The notes: generated from the letters alone by a model not told the origin. A stretch of DNA of 64,000 bases from Ceratotherium simum simum (GCF_000283155.1 NW_004454207.1:17432028-17496027), one strand, 5' to 3'. Shown: positions 24,373-36,044, counted from the first letter of the stretch. Translations and numbers: made by a program.

Positions 24373-24938
24373 TACGACCCACTTTGTGTATAGACCCTAG
24401 ATAATCTCTTGCCCATGTGTGCTGTGTGTGTGTAAAAGTACTCTTTGCTGCATAGTTTATAACAGCAAAAAATTAGGAACAGTCTGTCAAAAGGGAGCTC
24501 CATAATTAAAATGTATAATACAGAATACTAAACAGCAAGGGAAAGAGATGAACTATATTTTTCTATATAATCAGTATCAATGGATATCCAGAACATAAAC
24601 TTCAGATGTGAATAGAAAATCCCAGAATGTTATACACAAATATATATCTATTTATATAATGTTAATTGATATAAGTGCAATTATAAGAATGGAATGGAAG
24701 AATACACCCCAAAATTATAATAGTGGTGGCTTCTGGCAATTGGGAAGGGTGTCCTGGTCATGGTTTTTAAGGGGAATTAAGCTATATTAGTAATGTCTTA
24801 TTTTTTAAAAAATAATTTAAAGCATATATGACAGATATTAAAGTTGATAGATCTGCATTGGGAGGAGGTATAGATATATATTTTAAGAAATATTATTCTT
24901 TGTAGTTTTAGTGACTTTTATTTCTCAAAATAAAAACA

Positions 24939-25195
24939 AAATGATACTTCTTCCACAAAGCCTTCCTTGATCTCTTTAAGCCAGACATTATCTCTGTCAC
25001 TCCTCTTTGTGCCTCTAACACTCTATAGCTCTCTTATAAGAGTTAGGTTATTCTGCTTTTTGGGTTTGTCTCTTCCATTAAATTGAAAAATTCCTAATTG
25101 AGAGAATGGTATCTTGTTCCTTTTTTATCCCTCCATAACACCTAGCCGGGTATCTGATACACGGTAAACACCCAATAAGACTTTATTAAATGAAA
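24939..25195 (+). mobile_element. L2 3' end, right half of a split copy
   Basis: ACTTCTTCCACAAAGCCTTC, CACTCCTCTTTGTGCC, GAGAGAATGGTATCTTG and CCCAATAAGACTTTATTAAA follow the L2 3' end in sense order. It continues the half at 23285-23416. Confidence 0.75.
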
Positions 25196-27214
25196 TACAG
25201 AAAGAATAGGAATAGTTTACATAGAAACATTTGCTCTTTTTAGGCGACCCTAGAAAAAAATTTTTTCAGCTTTTTCATACTTTCTTTACATAATGGACCT
25301 ATGTTTAGTGCCAACTTCTATTGACATACTTTTGGAATGAATCTCTAATAAAAGTGAAAATACAGTGTTTTATGTTTATATGTTCCTTAGCATGTTGAAG
25401 ATGCTCCAGACTAATTGCCAAAGCAAACCTAGGCTAGCATGGTGATTAAAAGGACCTACTTCCGTTTCTCCTCTCATCAATATCTATTCTTTGTTCTGAT
25501 GCTGAGTTCTAGACTGTTGAGTAAAATGTTGCGTTTTTCTTGGTTCCTCCTTTGTGTCACTTGGGCTCTATTTGCCACTTTAGTAATGTTAACTTCTGCC
25601 TGTCAACACCGATTAACAATTTTTGAACATCCCCTGGATCCACAGCAGAATTTCAGTTACCTGCTGCTCATTTCGAGTCTAGTTGTTAAGCAATGCTTGA
25701 ATACAATATGGCATTTGCTTTGCATTTTTTTATTTCAAGCTTCATGGTTTCAGTTTTCCACTCTCATGAATAAAACATATGCTTTTATTTTTTTCAAAGT
25801 TATGAGAGTTTGTTCTGTTGAACAATGTCCAACTCCCAAATTAATACTTTGGAAAATACATATGGTGGATATATAAGTACATATCTGAATTCACTTGGCT
25901 CCACTGTGGATGTATTAAATGTGCTTTGCCGAGGTATCTTTTATCAAAAGAACTGTTAGTAAGTGAGGATCTCAAGTGCGCTTGCTCATACATACATAAG
26001 ATGCCATATTCAGGTTTTAATACTAGCTTTTAAAATGACTTCTTTGCCCGCTGTTTATACTAAAAGGATGCCTTTATTCTTGAAAGTGAAATACGTTTTT
26101 TCAGAATACTTTTCTTAATTTTTTTAGATTCTTTTTTTTTGTTTCCAGTTTTCTCTGCTGTTTCAGACTTAGGACCAGACATGCCCAGCTGCAACTGGCC
26201 CCTTCAACCATTATCTGGCTTTCTTTGAAACAAAACTTTACATGGAGTGTGTTTTCTTAGCCTGACCCCTGTGATTGCTGGACTCTGTGCACTATGTGAT
26301 GTCTTGCAATTAGATCTGACTAGTTGTCCTGACACTTTGCAAGTGTTGTTTTCAGGTACCCTTTTACACATACACACAAAAGATGCGCTGATGATAGCGC
26401 TGACTTTTCAGGGGGATCTTCTCATCATAATTAGCATTAAAAAAATCCCAGAGTTGAAATATACAATCCCTGTGTTGCTTTGATGCTTCTGTAGTTAAGA
26501 AGGGCAGGAACAGCCTCGGGGAACACTTGCTGACTTGGCAGCATGAAGCAAGTCACACGCCCCTCCAGATGAGCAGCAAAGCAAGCTGATTTCGTTATTT
26601 TTCCCCCATCATACCACGTGGACTGGCTGGTCAGTTACTTGCTCGTGTTGTCACAGCTGACCCTTAAAGACAATTCATCTGGCTAAAATTCAAATACCTT
26701 ATACCCAGAGTTTGAGATATGCATCTAAAGTGGCCAGGGTTTTAAGGCAGGAGCTATATTATAGGCGCCTGGCATTTTGCAGGCTCTTATGAGCACACTG
26801 TTCGGCATTCAGGTATCAGAACGGTTTTAGAAATCCTGCTCTGCCCCTGGCATGTTTTTGGCCCTCTCTAGATCTCTAGTCCAGCTGTTCAGTGAAAAGA
26901 AATGAAGCTGAAGAGGCATCAGTGTGACTACAGCTGGTGCTATGGAGGTTGGCGTTACGCTACCAGATAACACATGCATTATTTTTACTCATGTGGAAGG
27001 CTGCCTTGCTGTGTATTTCTAAGGCTGTCAGAAAGATTGATTCCTGAAATATTTTGAAAAAATGCTAAGTACTAGCTACTTTGGGTATTTACCCAGGGGC
27101 ATTGCAGCTGCCTGGTGTTGCTATGTGGCAGCTGAGCAGTAATCGCTGCTATTTCTCTGATTTGTTTGTGTCTTTGTCAGCATCTGAGAGGAGGGAGGTT
27201 CAAGTCCAGAGTGA
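25196..27214. other. 2-kb non-repeat island in the intron
   Basis: No dispersed repeat recognised. The right half (26480-27200) is less AT-rich than most of the window. The ORF at 25439-25876 (145 codons) is the longest in this island; its product is rich in L, F and S as T-rich DNA gives by chance, and no family was recognised. Confidence 0.5.
26186..27134. promoter_or_regulatory. E-box cluster, candidate intronic enhancer
   Basis: Six CAGCTG motifs at 26186, 26654, 26882, 26931, 27105 and 27129, plus one CACGTG at 26615, all outside recognised repeats. CAGCTG is the class of E-box bound by neural and muscle bHLH factors. About 0.2 copies of a given palindromic hexamer would be expected by chance in this length. 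That it is an enhancer of the surrounding neuronal gene is inference only. Confidence 0.3.
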
Positions 27215-28235
27215 GGCCCTCACTCCCCAGTGATCTCATCCAGCCCATGGCTTTAAATACTCTGAGATGCTAATGACTCCAAAATTTATATCTCTGGCCC
27301 TGATGTCATCCCTGCATCGTAGACTCATATATCCAGCTGCCTACTAAATAGCTCAGATTTGATGTCTAAGAGGTATCTCAAACTTGAAATGAACAAAATC
27401 AAACTCCTGATCTGTCTACCTATATGCACCCCCCCACTGCTCCTCCCACCATCTTCCCACAGCAGTAAATGGCAACTCTTTTCTTGTGGATGCTCCTCCC
27501 TTTACCTCGTGTCTCACACCGCATGAAAGCACCTTGAAAGCAGATGCAGTACACGGACACTTCTCTGCCACTGCTGCTGCCGCCTTAATCCAAGCTGACA
27601 ACAAATCTCATCTGGACTATTGTAATTGCTTCCTAACATATCAACCTGCTTCCCAACAGTGTATTTTCCCACAGCAGCAAAAGTGAATCCTAAAACACAA
27701 ATTAGATCATGTTATTCTCTGCTAAGAAATCACCAATGACTTTCAATCTAAAGGTCCAAATTAAACATGCAAAGCCATAAGTGATCTGGCTCTCTGATAT
27801 TTCTCTAACTTCATATCCTTCTGCTCTTTCCTGAGCTCATTTCCTCAACTCATTCACCTGTATATACAATGGCCTTTTCACTGCTCCTCAGATATTCCAG
27901 GCACAGTCCCACCTAAGTGTTTTTGAACTTGCTCTTCTCCTTGCCTGGAAGGCTCTTCTCTTTGGTATTTGCATGGCCTGTTTCCTGATTTCCTTTACGT
28001 TTTCACTCAAATGTCTTCTTATTAATAAGATCTTCCCTCATCAGGCTGTATAAAATGTAGCACTGCTCTCAATGGTCTCTTACCTTGCTATATTTTCTTA
28101 ATGACCTCTATGCTTTTTCCCCCTGCATGCAGGCTCTGTTTTATTCACTGCCAATTCTCCAGCACTAAGAGCAGTGCCTGGTGCAAAGAGATTTTCAATG
28201 AGCATTTGTGGAAAGCATACCCACCTCACTCTTCT
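27215..28235 (+). mobile_element. L2 element, reverse-transcriptase end to 3' UTR
   Basis: A long sense L2. GATGCTAATGACTCCAAAAT at about 27267-27286 corresponds to the YADD active-site region of L2 reverse transcriptase, now degraded (reads D-A-N-D). It continues with ATATCCAGCTGCCTAC, TAAATGGCAACTC, ATTAGATCATGTTATTCTCT, GTGATCTGGCTCTCTG, TGCCTGGAAGGCTC and the tail AGCAGTGCCTGGTGC. About 1 kb survives of a roughly 3-kb LINE. Not functional. Confidence 0.85.
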
Positions 28236-29312
28236 TTCTATCTCTGTCTCCACCAGCTGTAAAATGATACTTAGAATACCTAGTTCTTTTTTTATTTTCA
28301 TGAGAATAGCTCTGCAATATCTTTAGCTCTTCAGTAGAAAAGGCAGTAAAATCCAAGACCTCATGGAGCTCATTTCTTCATCTTTGACTTGACTAGTCCA
28401 TGAAACCCGTGCTTCTGGAAACTGGGGTTGTGAAAAGCAGGTCTTGCTAATCTTGCATTCCTTGGAAGGTCTAGCACTTAGTGCCATAGTGATAGTGCCT
28501 GGATAACAAAGATTTTTCCAATTATCTAAAATCATTATAAAGAAGATTCCTGGATCTTGGGGAGAAACTTGCAAGTTCACAAACACATTAGTGTTAACAA
28601 TTTCTTAGACGTGCCATTTGCTTCCATTCATTTCTCAAATAACTGAAATGTCTGCAACTCATCTTCTGTGTCTACCACAAACAACTCACCTTTCTTGTTC
28701 CTCCTGTCTTTTTGTTTTAAAGAGAAAGAAGTAAGAAATCTTACTCTTCTTTTGTCTTAACACCCTGTCCTAACATTTCCAACATTCTGCTTTATGATTT
28801 AGTTAGATTTCAGAAGTGAGAGGGGTAGTTTTGTTCTGTATTGCCAGTAAGTTTGCTAGTTCTTTGGGGAGCAGGAACCAAGAAATTCAATATCCATGTT
28901 TGTTATAACACTCAGCAAAAGCTTTGCCTGTGGTACACAATCAATGATATCTATCAGTTTGGGTTTTAGCCTTTTTCAAATATCCTTGACATTATGATTA
29001 CCTGTCCTTTTAATTAGAAATACAAACCTAATTCGTGATTGTTTTTTAAGAGGACAAGCTACTACACTTCTCTGATGGTATTGGACCAGAGATCAACTAA
29101 GGCACAGATTTCCAATTGCTGTCCAGTGGCACACGGTTGTACCCCAAATGGATTTTAGGTGTGCTAAGACAATGACTCCTCTAAGTTCTCAGGGACAGCT
29201 GGACCCCCTAGACCAATCACTTCTGACCACAAGATTGTTTAAACCAGAGTGCCCTACAAATATAATTTCCAAATGTGTCATGGTATGAGAAATGTTGAGA
29301 GTAACTCTAGTC
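28236..29312. other. Intronic stretch, nothing recognised
   Basis: About 1.1 kb of mixed composition, no repeat family or exon recognised. Confidence 0.5.
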
Positions 29313-29461
29313 CAGCACAGCCTAATAGAACATTCTGCAATAATAGAAATGTCCCAGATCTGCTTGTCCCATAAGGTAACCACAAGACACATGTGCTTAT
29401 TGAGTTCTTAAAATAAGGCTGGTGCAACTGACGCTAGTAGCTACCATATAGGACGGTGCAG
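29313..29461 (+). mobile_element. hAT-type MITE (internally shortened)
   Basis: Starts CAGCACAGCCTAATAGAACA, includes ATGTGCTTATTGAG and CAACTGACGCTAGTAGCTAC, and ends TAGGACGGTGCAG, so the ends are roughly inverted. The flanks CTCTAGTC (29305-29312) and CTCAAGTT (29462-29469) match at 6 of 8 bases. At 149 bp it is about half the length of its relative at 2712-2993. Confidence 0.75.
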
Positions 29462-30439
29462 CTCAAGTTTAAATTCTGAACTATATAATCTATTAGGTAC
29501 CATAGATGAACAATAAGCACAATTTAGCAATTTATGAGGCTCAACAAATATTAATTTGAAGTGTAAACAACCCATAGTAGGACCAGCAAGCAAAAATTAA
29601 ATTAATAGAGCACTAACTTGAGAATACAGGCATCAAAGCAGACATAATCTTTTAATGTGGCTAACATAGTTGGATATTTGCTGGCTGACTCTAGTTGTGT
29701 TCTCTTCCTCTCTTGTTTTCTTTTTGTTTGATGATGTGGCAAATGACAGTGCTGTTGCCTGAAAGGGACTTCAAAGTCACACCTGCAGGCCTCCCCTTAT
29801 TGAGTTCAGGTGAATTGTGGCATCTACATTGTTCTTCTAATGCGGCCTAGAGCAATCTAATAATTTGCCTTTGGGTCCTACAGACCATGCGGTGTTTACC
29901 ACCCACCTCTCCATCTTAAATGCTCTGACAGTCATTGATGAGGTCAGTGCTCTGTGTTTAGCAATGCTTTTATGCTAGGTTAATCAGTATGGAATTAGCT
30001 ACTGCTTGCAGCCATTGTCTTTGAAGCATTGTTTAATCCAAGCAAGAGCATTCTGGAGTATGTAGATTTGTGAATCAAAATTCACAACCTAATTCCAATT
30101 TACAATGAGGAAAAACAGGTTAGACAACCTATTGTTTATTTATACATTAATCCTAGGAGATAACTAATATCTTGCCTTTACCTCATGATTCCTATAGTTG
30201 TTAATCCTTTCAATAAAATGTTTTTGGAGATGCCTATTTGCCCATATTTCTCAAGATAACTCTGATCCAGTGTGTCCCACTGCCTCATTAACCTCTATAC
30301 TTACATGATATATCAAGTCCAGCTCTGTTTCTTTATTCATGCTGCTCCCTCTTTTTGGAATGACCCATCCCTCCTTTCTTCTCAGGTACATGTTAGCCTT
30401 GCTTCTGGAGGCATCCAAATCCCTAATACTACTGTTAAT
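29462..30439. other. Intronic stretch, mostly unrecognised
   Basis: Unique-looking. A segment near 30330-30380 (CTGCTCCCTCTTTTTGGAAT) faintly recalls L2, not enough to call. Confidence 0.45.
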
Positions 30440-30670
30440 GCACACTACCATTTATGGAGCACATTTTCTGTGGTAGGCATAATATCAGCTACCCTTAAGA
30501 GGTAGCTCATTTAAACTTCAAAACAAGCCTTTAAAAGAGTGATTCTTTTCAAGAAATGTACTCTATATCTACTTTACAGATGAAGAAACTGAGTTTAAAA
30601 CATATGAAGCAATTTGCATAAAACAATTTTGTAATGAAGCAGAGCCAAAATTTGAACCTAGGACTTCGTA
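30440..30670 (-). mobile_element. MIR, antisense
   Basis: Follows the MIR reverse complement: ACTACCATTTATGGAGCAC, AGAGGTAGCTCATTTAAAC, TTACAGATGAAGAAACTGAG, GCAGAGCCAAAATTTGAACC. Diverged but continuous. Confidence 0.75.
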
Positions 30671-31065
30671 ACTCTAAAGACTTTGATTTTTCCATTGCAG
30701 ATAGAGGGCACAAAGAGGTCTATTAAAGGATTCCAATAAAGGGGTCTATTAACTATTAACCTTGTACTCACTTGGAGCACCCTTTACAGCTTTATGACTT
30801 CCTTGCTTGGCTTCTTGATTTCCAAATCTTGTTTTCATTGTGCTGTCACCTTACTTCCTACCTCATGGTGCATTCCCATACCAACAGAAAACAAATTATT
30901 TGTCAAGTGTGTGGGAGAGAGCTTGGTGGACAGGGAAAGTCTCAGTCCTTCCTAGATGAGCTGGTTCAGGTACAATTATCTACTGCACCTATTACATGTA
31001 CCTCATCCATGAATCTCAATTCAATTAATATCCTATCTCTTCTGTCCTTTAACTTAGAACTGCAA
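30671..31065. other. Intronic stretch, nothing recognised
   Basis: About 400 bp; the 101-codon ORF at 30772-31077 has no recognisable product and no splice context. Confidence 0.45.
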
Positions 31066-31270
31066 AATCATCGATAGCCAGGACTACATAGCTCACTTTA
31101 TTATCAAATAGTGTCTTTCATTTGTAGGTGAATTATTGGTCGTGTCTCTTCAATGAGAGTGTAAATTACTTGTATGTGGGTATCTTGTCTTGTTCTTATT
31201 TGGCCTTGCCCCATGGCACCAGCCCAAATACTAGGCGAATCACTGGAAGTTCTTACATATTGTCAATTGC
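31066..31270 (+). mobile_element. L2 3' end fragment (weak)
   Basis: GAGTGTAAATTACTTGTATG, then TATCTTGTCTTGTTC, then CATGGCACCAGCCC resembles a diverged sense L2 tail. Confidence 0.4.
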
Positions 31271-31679
31271 GTGATTAATTGTCTTCATCTTTACATTATA
31301 AGTGGATGTTACATTATAAGAGAAGTCAAAAAATGAAAAGTTCTTCCCCAGAGATGAGTAACGTTAGCTGAATATACTAACTTGTGGTCATAAACCACTT
31401 AAAGAAAGATGACATATTTCTCATATAATTATACAAATAGCTGGTACTTAATATTTTTCAAAGAATATTAACAGTTATTTTCTGAATTCATGTAGTTTAT
31501 TTTCTAGATGAGTAAATTTTCTAAAGCAACTGAAGCTTATCTCATTAGCCATCAAAATACGTTTGTTAATGGCAGGTTTTTAATGCAAATCCTTAGAAAA
31601 AAGGAGCATACAATTACTGCCTTTTAAAATAGAATGCATGAAATACAGTTAAATCTTTCTTTGACTAGTCATTCTGTAA
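31271..31679. other. Intronic stretch, nothing recognised
   Basis: About 400 bp of AT-rich unique-looking sequence with no feature seen. Confidence 0.45.
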
Positions 31680-31830
31680 AAATTTTTTGAGCATTCATAA
31701 TGTTCTACCTGTTATGGAAAACACTAAAAACATTAGAGACATGAAGGTTAAAAATTTTCTTTTAAAAAACCATCAAAATCCCTATTCTCAGTGAAGTTAT
31801 AGTCTCAAGGGGAAGTCAGATGTATAGAAG
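31680..31830 (-). mobile_element. L2 3' end fragment, antisense
   Basis: TTTTTTGAGCATTCATAATG, GGAAAACACTAAAAACATTA and AGTGAAGTTATAGTCTCAAG follow the antisense L2 tail. Confidence 0.5.
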
Positions 31831-32695
31831 GAAAAGTTACAACCCAGCCTCTTAAAGCCTGGACAGAAGTAAGACATTTGTGTTTGGGGGCCCCATCAAG
31901 AGTCAGGAAAGTTTAGCCTAAGAATTGATGTCTGTGGTAGTTATGGAAAGTGAATTAGGATTTAAGAAGGAGTGATATGGCATTCCGGAAGGAGCAAAGG
32001 AGGCACATTTCAAATGAATCCAAAAGAATGGTGAATTGGGGAAATGGTAGAATGTTCAGTGTGCTTGATGCAGAGCAGCCTGAGACTAGTTCCAGACTTG
32101 AAAGGAGCATTAAAAAATTCACTTTGGATCATTTTACTTCCCTGCTTACAAACCTCCATTGATCCAATATCAGTTACTGAATAGAAGTCTTAGCTTGCTA
32201 AAATATAAGAAATGTAAGCCAGCTCAGCCCAGATGAGCAAAACCACATGTTTGACCTGTAGTTGACCACAGATGCATGAGTGAGCTGAGCAAAGATCATT
32301 CAAGCCTGGGCTGGATCAGCTGAGCCTCCCAGCTGTCTTGTAGACTAATGAATAATAATAAATGGCCACTATTTTAAGCTACTAAGATTAAGGGTAATTT
32401 GCAACTCAGTAATATTTAACTGATAAACCGTATTAGTGTTTTTCAATTCATTTTTCCTAAAGTAAAATGCTTTTGCTATATTTATTATAAACAAAGAAAT
32501 GTGAAGATGTAATAGAAACAAATTTTGCTGAGCAAATAGAGCTGCGGTATTGCTTTGAGCTGGCATAGATGCAATTCAATTTAATTTCATTTCTTGTTAT
32601 AAACTTGGCTTGAAATTTATAATTTATGCTACACTATATAGACATATATAGATGTATGCACATATTTATGCTATATATAACACTCAAAAATTTAC
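31831..32695. other. Intronic stretch, nothing recognised
   Basis: About 870 bp with no repeat I can name. A TATA-rich patch lies near 32632-32680. Confidence 0.45.
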
Positions 32696-32880
32696 CAAAT
32701 CCTAAAGTTTTTATATCCATGACATTTGTTAAAAATATTTTTTTATTTTGGACAATTTCAAGCATAAAAGACACAAAAATAGACAGAATAACATAATGAA
32801 ATTCAATGTACACATCGCTCAGCTTCAATCATTATGAACATTTTGTGTATATTATTGTTTGTAACAGGCTTTTGTTTTGG
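32696..32880 (-). mobile_element. Antisense L1M 3' UTR piece
   Basis: GACAATTTCAAGCATAAAAG, ACACAAAAATAGACAGAATA and CACATCGCTCAGCTTCAATC follow a common L1M/L1ME 3' UTR segment. Confidence 0.65.
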
Positions 32881-33548
32881 TATTTTTTTTCTTTTCTTTT
32901 GAGGATATGAATGGTGTGCAATGCAACTAAGAACAAATTTGCAGTTTGTTCTTGCATTGCTGAAAAGAAAATTCTTGAAATGACTAATCTCCATTTGTTG
33001 CCAAGTAACTCTTGGCTATGCGCTGATAGCAAAAGTAATATAACAGCATTCGCAGCATAATTAGATTTGAATAGCAAGCTTTATTTAAAGAGTGCCTGAT
33101 CGGATTGCTCATAGGCATGCTCTTCTTTCTTGAGTTTGGTTTTATTTTTTGGTAGTAATCACGTTTTTAATGACTTGAGTTAGACTTTCATTTTATGAAA
33201 CAATCGAAAACCGCCATAGGAACTCTTTAGTAAGCTTTTAGACATTGTCGAAACTGTTTCAAATCCTTTTAGGTAGGAGGTTATTATTTGTTAAATAATC
33301 ATTTTTATGAAACGACTTCTGCAAAAAAGATAATTCCCAACAGTGTTACTTGGATGAATGCTAACAATTAATCTCAACAGGAAAAAGTGATGCTGATGTA
33401 GGCGAGTAAGTTATAGCTGCTCCATTTGTTGAATAAATGAATGAGTGGAAGTTTAGGGTTCTGTTTTTTCACTGTACCAGAACAGAGAAAACAAAATGTT
33501 TTTCTTTCGGTCTGCCTTCCAGATATATTTCTGGGGAAGGAAGTATGA
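32881..33548. other. Non-repeat stretch with a hairpin
   Basis: Unique-looking sequence between the L1M piece and a polypurine tract. It contains the inverted repeat at 32918-32960. No exon was recognised. Confidence 0.5.
32918..32960. repeat. 43-bp inverted repeat (hairpin)
   Basis: GCAATGC (32918-32924) pairs with GCATTGC (32954-32960) and AAGAACAAA (32929-32937) pairs with TTTGTTCTT (32945-32953). This gives 16 perfect base pairs with a 4-base bulge (AACT) and a 7-base loop. Confidence 0.85.
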
Positions 33549-33723
33549 AATGAAAGGAGGGATGGATGGGGGAAGGGAAGGAGAGGAGAAAAAAGAAAGA
33601 AAGGAAAGAAGGAAAGAAAGAAGAGAGAGAGGGAGAGTAAACGGAGAGTAAACAGAGAGAAGAGAAAGAAGGAAGGGAGGGAGAGAGAAGAAAGAAAAGG
33701 AGGCAGGCAGGGAGGGAGAGAGG
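33549..33723 (+). repeat. Polypurine GGAA/GAAA/GA tract
   Basis: About 175 bp almost entirely A and G on the + strand. Only a few pyrimidines occur, in GATGGATGG, in two GTAAAC units, and in GCAGGCAGG. A GGAGAGTAAAC-type unit is repeated in tandem near 33634-33655. Confidence 0.95.
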
Positions 33724-33886
33724 TTAATTATTTGGAGGTATTTCTCTTTAATCAGTAATGCTGTTAAATATCACAGTCAGCCTGTAATTTAACACACAAT
33801 ATTTTTATTACTATTATATTGAAATTCCAGGGTTCCAACTCTATAGAAGTTAGCTTAGATTCATAGAATATCAAAGGAACCTGTGC

Positions 33887-34105
33887 GGGGCCGGCCCTGT
33901 GGCTTGGTGGTTAAGTGCGCGCGCTGCGATGCTGGTGGCCCGGGTACGGATCCCGGGTGCGCATCGAGGCGCCGCTTCTCCATTCATCCTGGGGCCGAGT
34001 CCCGCATGCAGCAACTAGAAGGATGTGCAGCTACGACATACAACTATCCACTGGGGCTTTGGGGGGAATAAATAAAAAAATCTTTAAAAAAAAACAAAAA
34101 AAAAA
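33887..34105 (+). mobile_element. ERE1-type tRNA SINE
   Basis: Complete young-looking copy: head GGGGCCGGCCCTGTGGCTTG, A box around GGTTAAGTGCGCGC, B box around GGTACGGATCCCGGG, tail GCAACTAGAAGGATGTGCAG, then CTATCCACTGGGGCTTTGG and an A-rich 3' end. A perfect 15-bp target duplication, CAAAGGAACCTGTGC, is at 33872-33886 and 34106-34120. Tail type 'CTGGGGCTTTGGGG'. Confidence 0.96.
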
Positions 34106-34120
34106 CAAAGGAACCTGTGC

Positions 34121-34879
34121 TATCTTAGTGCAGCCTTCTCATTGACAGAGGTCAAGAAAGTTAAAGCAAATGCAAAAGTTGGATATATCAATATTTGACA
34201 AATCTACTATTATTGTCCCACAAGAAGCTGACCATCAATGAAGTTTAATTCACCTAGAAGAATGCCATGTAGTAATAGTAGAATTGATTGATTTATGTTT
34301 CCGCATTTTATGCAAAAATGATGTTATTTTTTACAGGATTTGGGTTGTTATAAAATATCACTCTAAAGGACATCTCTAATATTTTATACAATTACTACAA
34401 AAATTGAAAAGATTTTAGTTTATATTGATCAACCTTGAATTTCAATGGAGAACATGCTTAGTAAGAATCATTTTCTCTTTGGTAACACTTTTAATGGGAT
34501 TTCTAGAATGCTTACTTTTTTTTTTTTGGTCCACTATCATAATGAGAGCTTCAAATTGTATGTCATCATCAAGTCCTGGTATCATTAAAGGGTTCTGCTT
34601 ATGAAAGCCAATGACAGACATAATCCTCCCTTCCGATCTTAAAAAAACCAGTGTCAGACTTAATCAAATTCTACAGTAAAAGCTTCACTATCATCAAATA
34701 CAGTTTAGTCCTAATGAAGTCCTTTAAATTCACACAGACTATTCCATTTCTCTGTTTCCAAACTCTACCAAAATATTGTTTCCCCCCAGTCTGCCCCATA
34801 TGATCAGAAACTCCAGGAAAAAGGAGGTGTCTAGTAGAAACTACATTAGAAATCACAAAGATTGAAAAACAGTCTGCAG
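34121..34879. other. Intronic stretch, nothing recognised
   Basis: About 760 bp of AT-rich unique-looking sequence with a T run near 34518-34528. Confidence 0.45.
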
Positions 34880-35020
34880 AAATGGAAAGCATGCGATCAT
34901 TAAAATCAGATGACGTGGGTTCCAATCTTGGCTGCTCTCTTCACTGGCTGTTCATTTTGGGAGAAGTTTCTAGATCTTTTCATTGTAGCAAACTGATGGT
35001 CAAATGAAATAATATAACTG
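34880..35020 (+). mobile_element. MIR fragment, sense (weak)
   Basis: AAATCAGATGACGTGGGTTC, CAATCTTGGCTGCTC, TTCACTGGCTGTTCATTTTG resembles the MIR core in order. Confidence 0.45.
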
Positions 35021-35894
35021 CACACCCCAAAATATGACATGTTAATTTTTCCTGTACATATGCACATATGCTTATTTGCAATCTTATATTTATGTTCTTG
35101 TGTCTTAAAAGCATTAAATTTATGCTGAGAGTTCCAGCTAACATCATGTCAACTTAATAGTTTGTGAACGAAATTAAGTAGAGTGTGCTATGTTGACTTT
35201 TCATGATAAATTGAGATATTACATGGGCTACTTCGTTTTTAATCCCTGGCTAGCTCCCTTGAATACTTATTGTCACTTACCAAAAAAACTATGTTTAGGC
35301 TACCTTCTTTTGGTAAATATGTGTTCAGTGATTGCAAATAACTTCTATACTAACTGAAGTATAGTAGTATTAGGAAATTTTGCTATAATAATTCTGTAAT
35401 ATTTCAACAGCTAAATGTTTTATACTACCTTAGAATTATTTCTGCAGTTCTGGAATGCCTCTGCTATTCTGCATTAGATGGTTTATTCTATGTCTTTAGA
35501 GAAGAACGTCTTAATTTTTAGTTGTTTGGATGGCAGCAAGAGGCCTTGGTGGTGGTCATTCTTCCTATGCGAGTTTGGAAGGAGGAAGAGAAGGTTACTC
35601 ATTCTTTATATGGACTCCCAATTACTTCTCATTTTGGCCTCCCATATCTCCCCTGCACCCTGTCACACCTGATTTTTCTGGGTACTAAGCCTACATAGAA
35701 CTTCATACACCCTCATGGCTTCCCTCATGGCTGTGGTCCGTTATATGGTAGCCCAGACTGCAGCATCCTCCACCATTTCATCAATCCCCATGTTTCCAAT
35801 AGCTTTCTGTCTACCAGAAAATTAAAGTCTCTCATTCAATTCAGGCTTTAAATAAAGGTAATAAAACCAATTTTAATATATGGTTATCATAGGG
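35021..35894. other. Intronic stretch, nothing recognised
   Basis: About 870 bp without a feature I can support. Confidence 0.45.
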
Positions 35895-36044
35895 CAAGTT
35901 TTTTTCAACCTTAGCACCATTGATATCTGGGATCAGATAATTCTTATGGGGGGCTTTCCAGTGCATTGTAGGAAGTTAAGCAGCATCCCTTGTCAACTAG
36001 CACCCCACCACACCAGTTGTGAAAACCTCAGTTGAGAACCACTG
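35895..36044 (-). mobile_element. MER20 hAT MITE, antisense
   Basis: TTTCAACCTTAGCACCATTG, AGATAATTCTTATGGGGGGC, GTGCATTGTAGGAAGTTAAG and CAGTTGAGAACCACTG follow MER20 in reverse, with part of the middle missing. The flanks TCATAGGG and TCAGAGAG agree at 6 of 8 positions. Confidence 0.85.

Larger units (their letters stand above)
23417..24938 (+). mobile_element. L1M 3' part inserted into L2
   Basis: Sense L1M from the end of ORF2 into the 3' UTR: GAAAGCTTTCTTAACATAGA, ATAAAGTCTATAAAGAATTC, TCAAAGTTATAGCATG, GGTCAACTTCACTTTTATT, AAATTGGTGCAACCATTTTG. It ends in an A-rich tail (AAAATAAAAACAA). The flanks AAATGTAATCTCTCC and AAATGATACTTCTTCC look like a diverged target duplication. It is interrupted by a SINE (23836-24079) and perhaps a small MITE. 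Confidence 0.75.

Noticed and set aside
25439..25876. 145-codon ORF, the longest in the 25-27 kb island
   Set aside because: The product is dominated by L, F, S and C as T-rich DNA gives by chance. No family, splice signals or start context were found.
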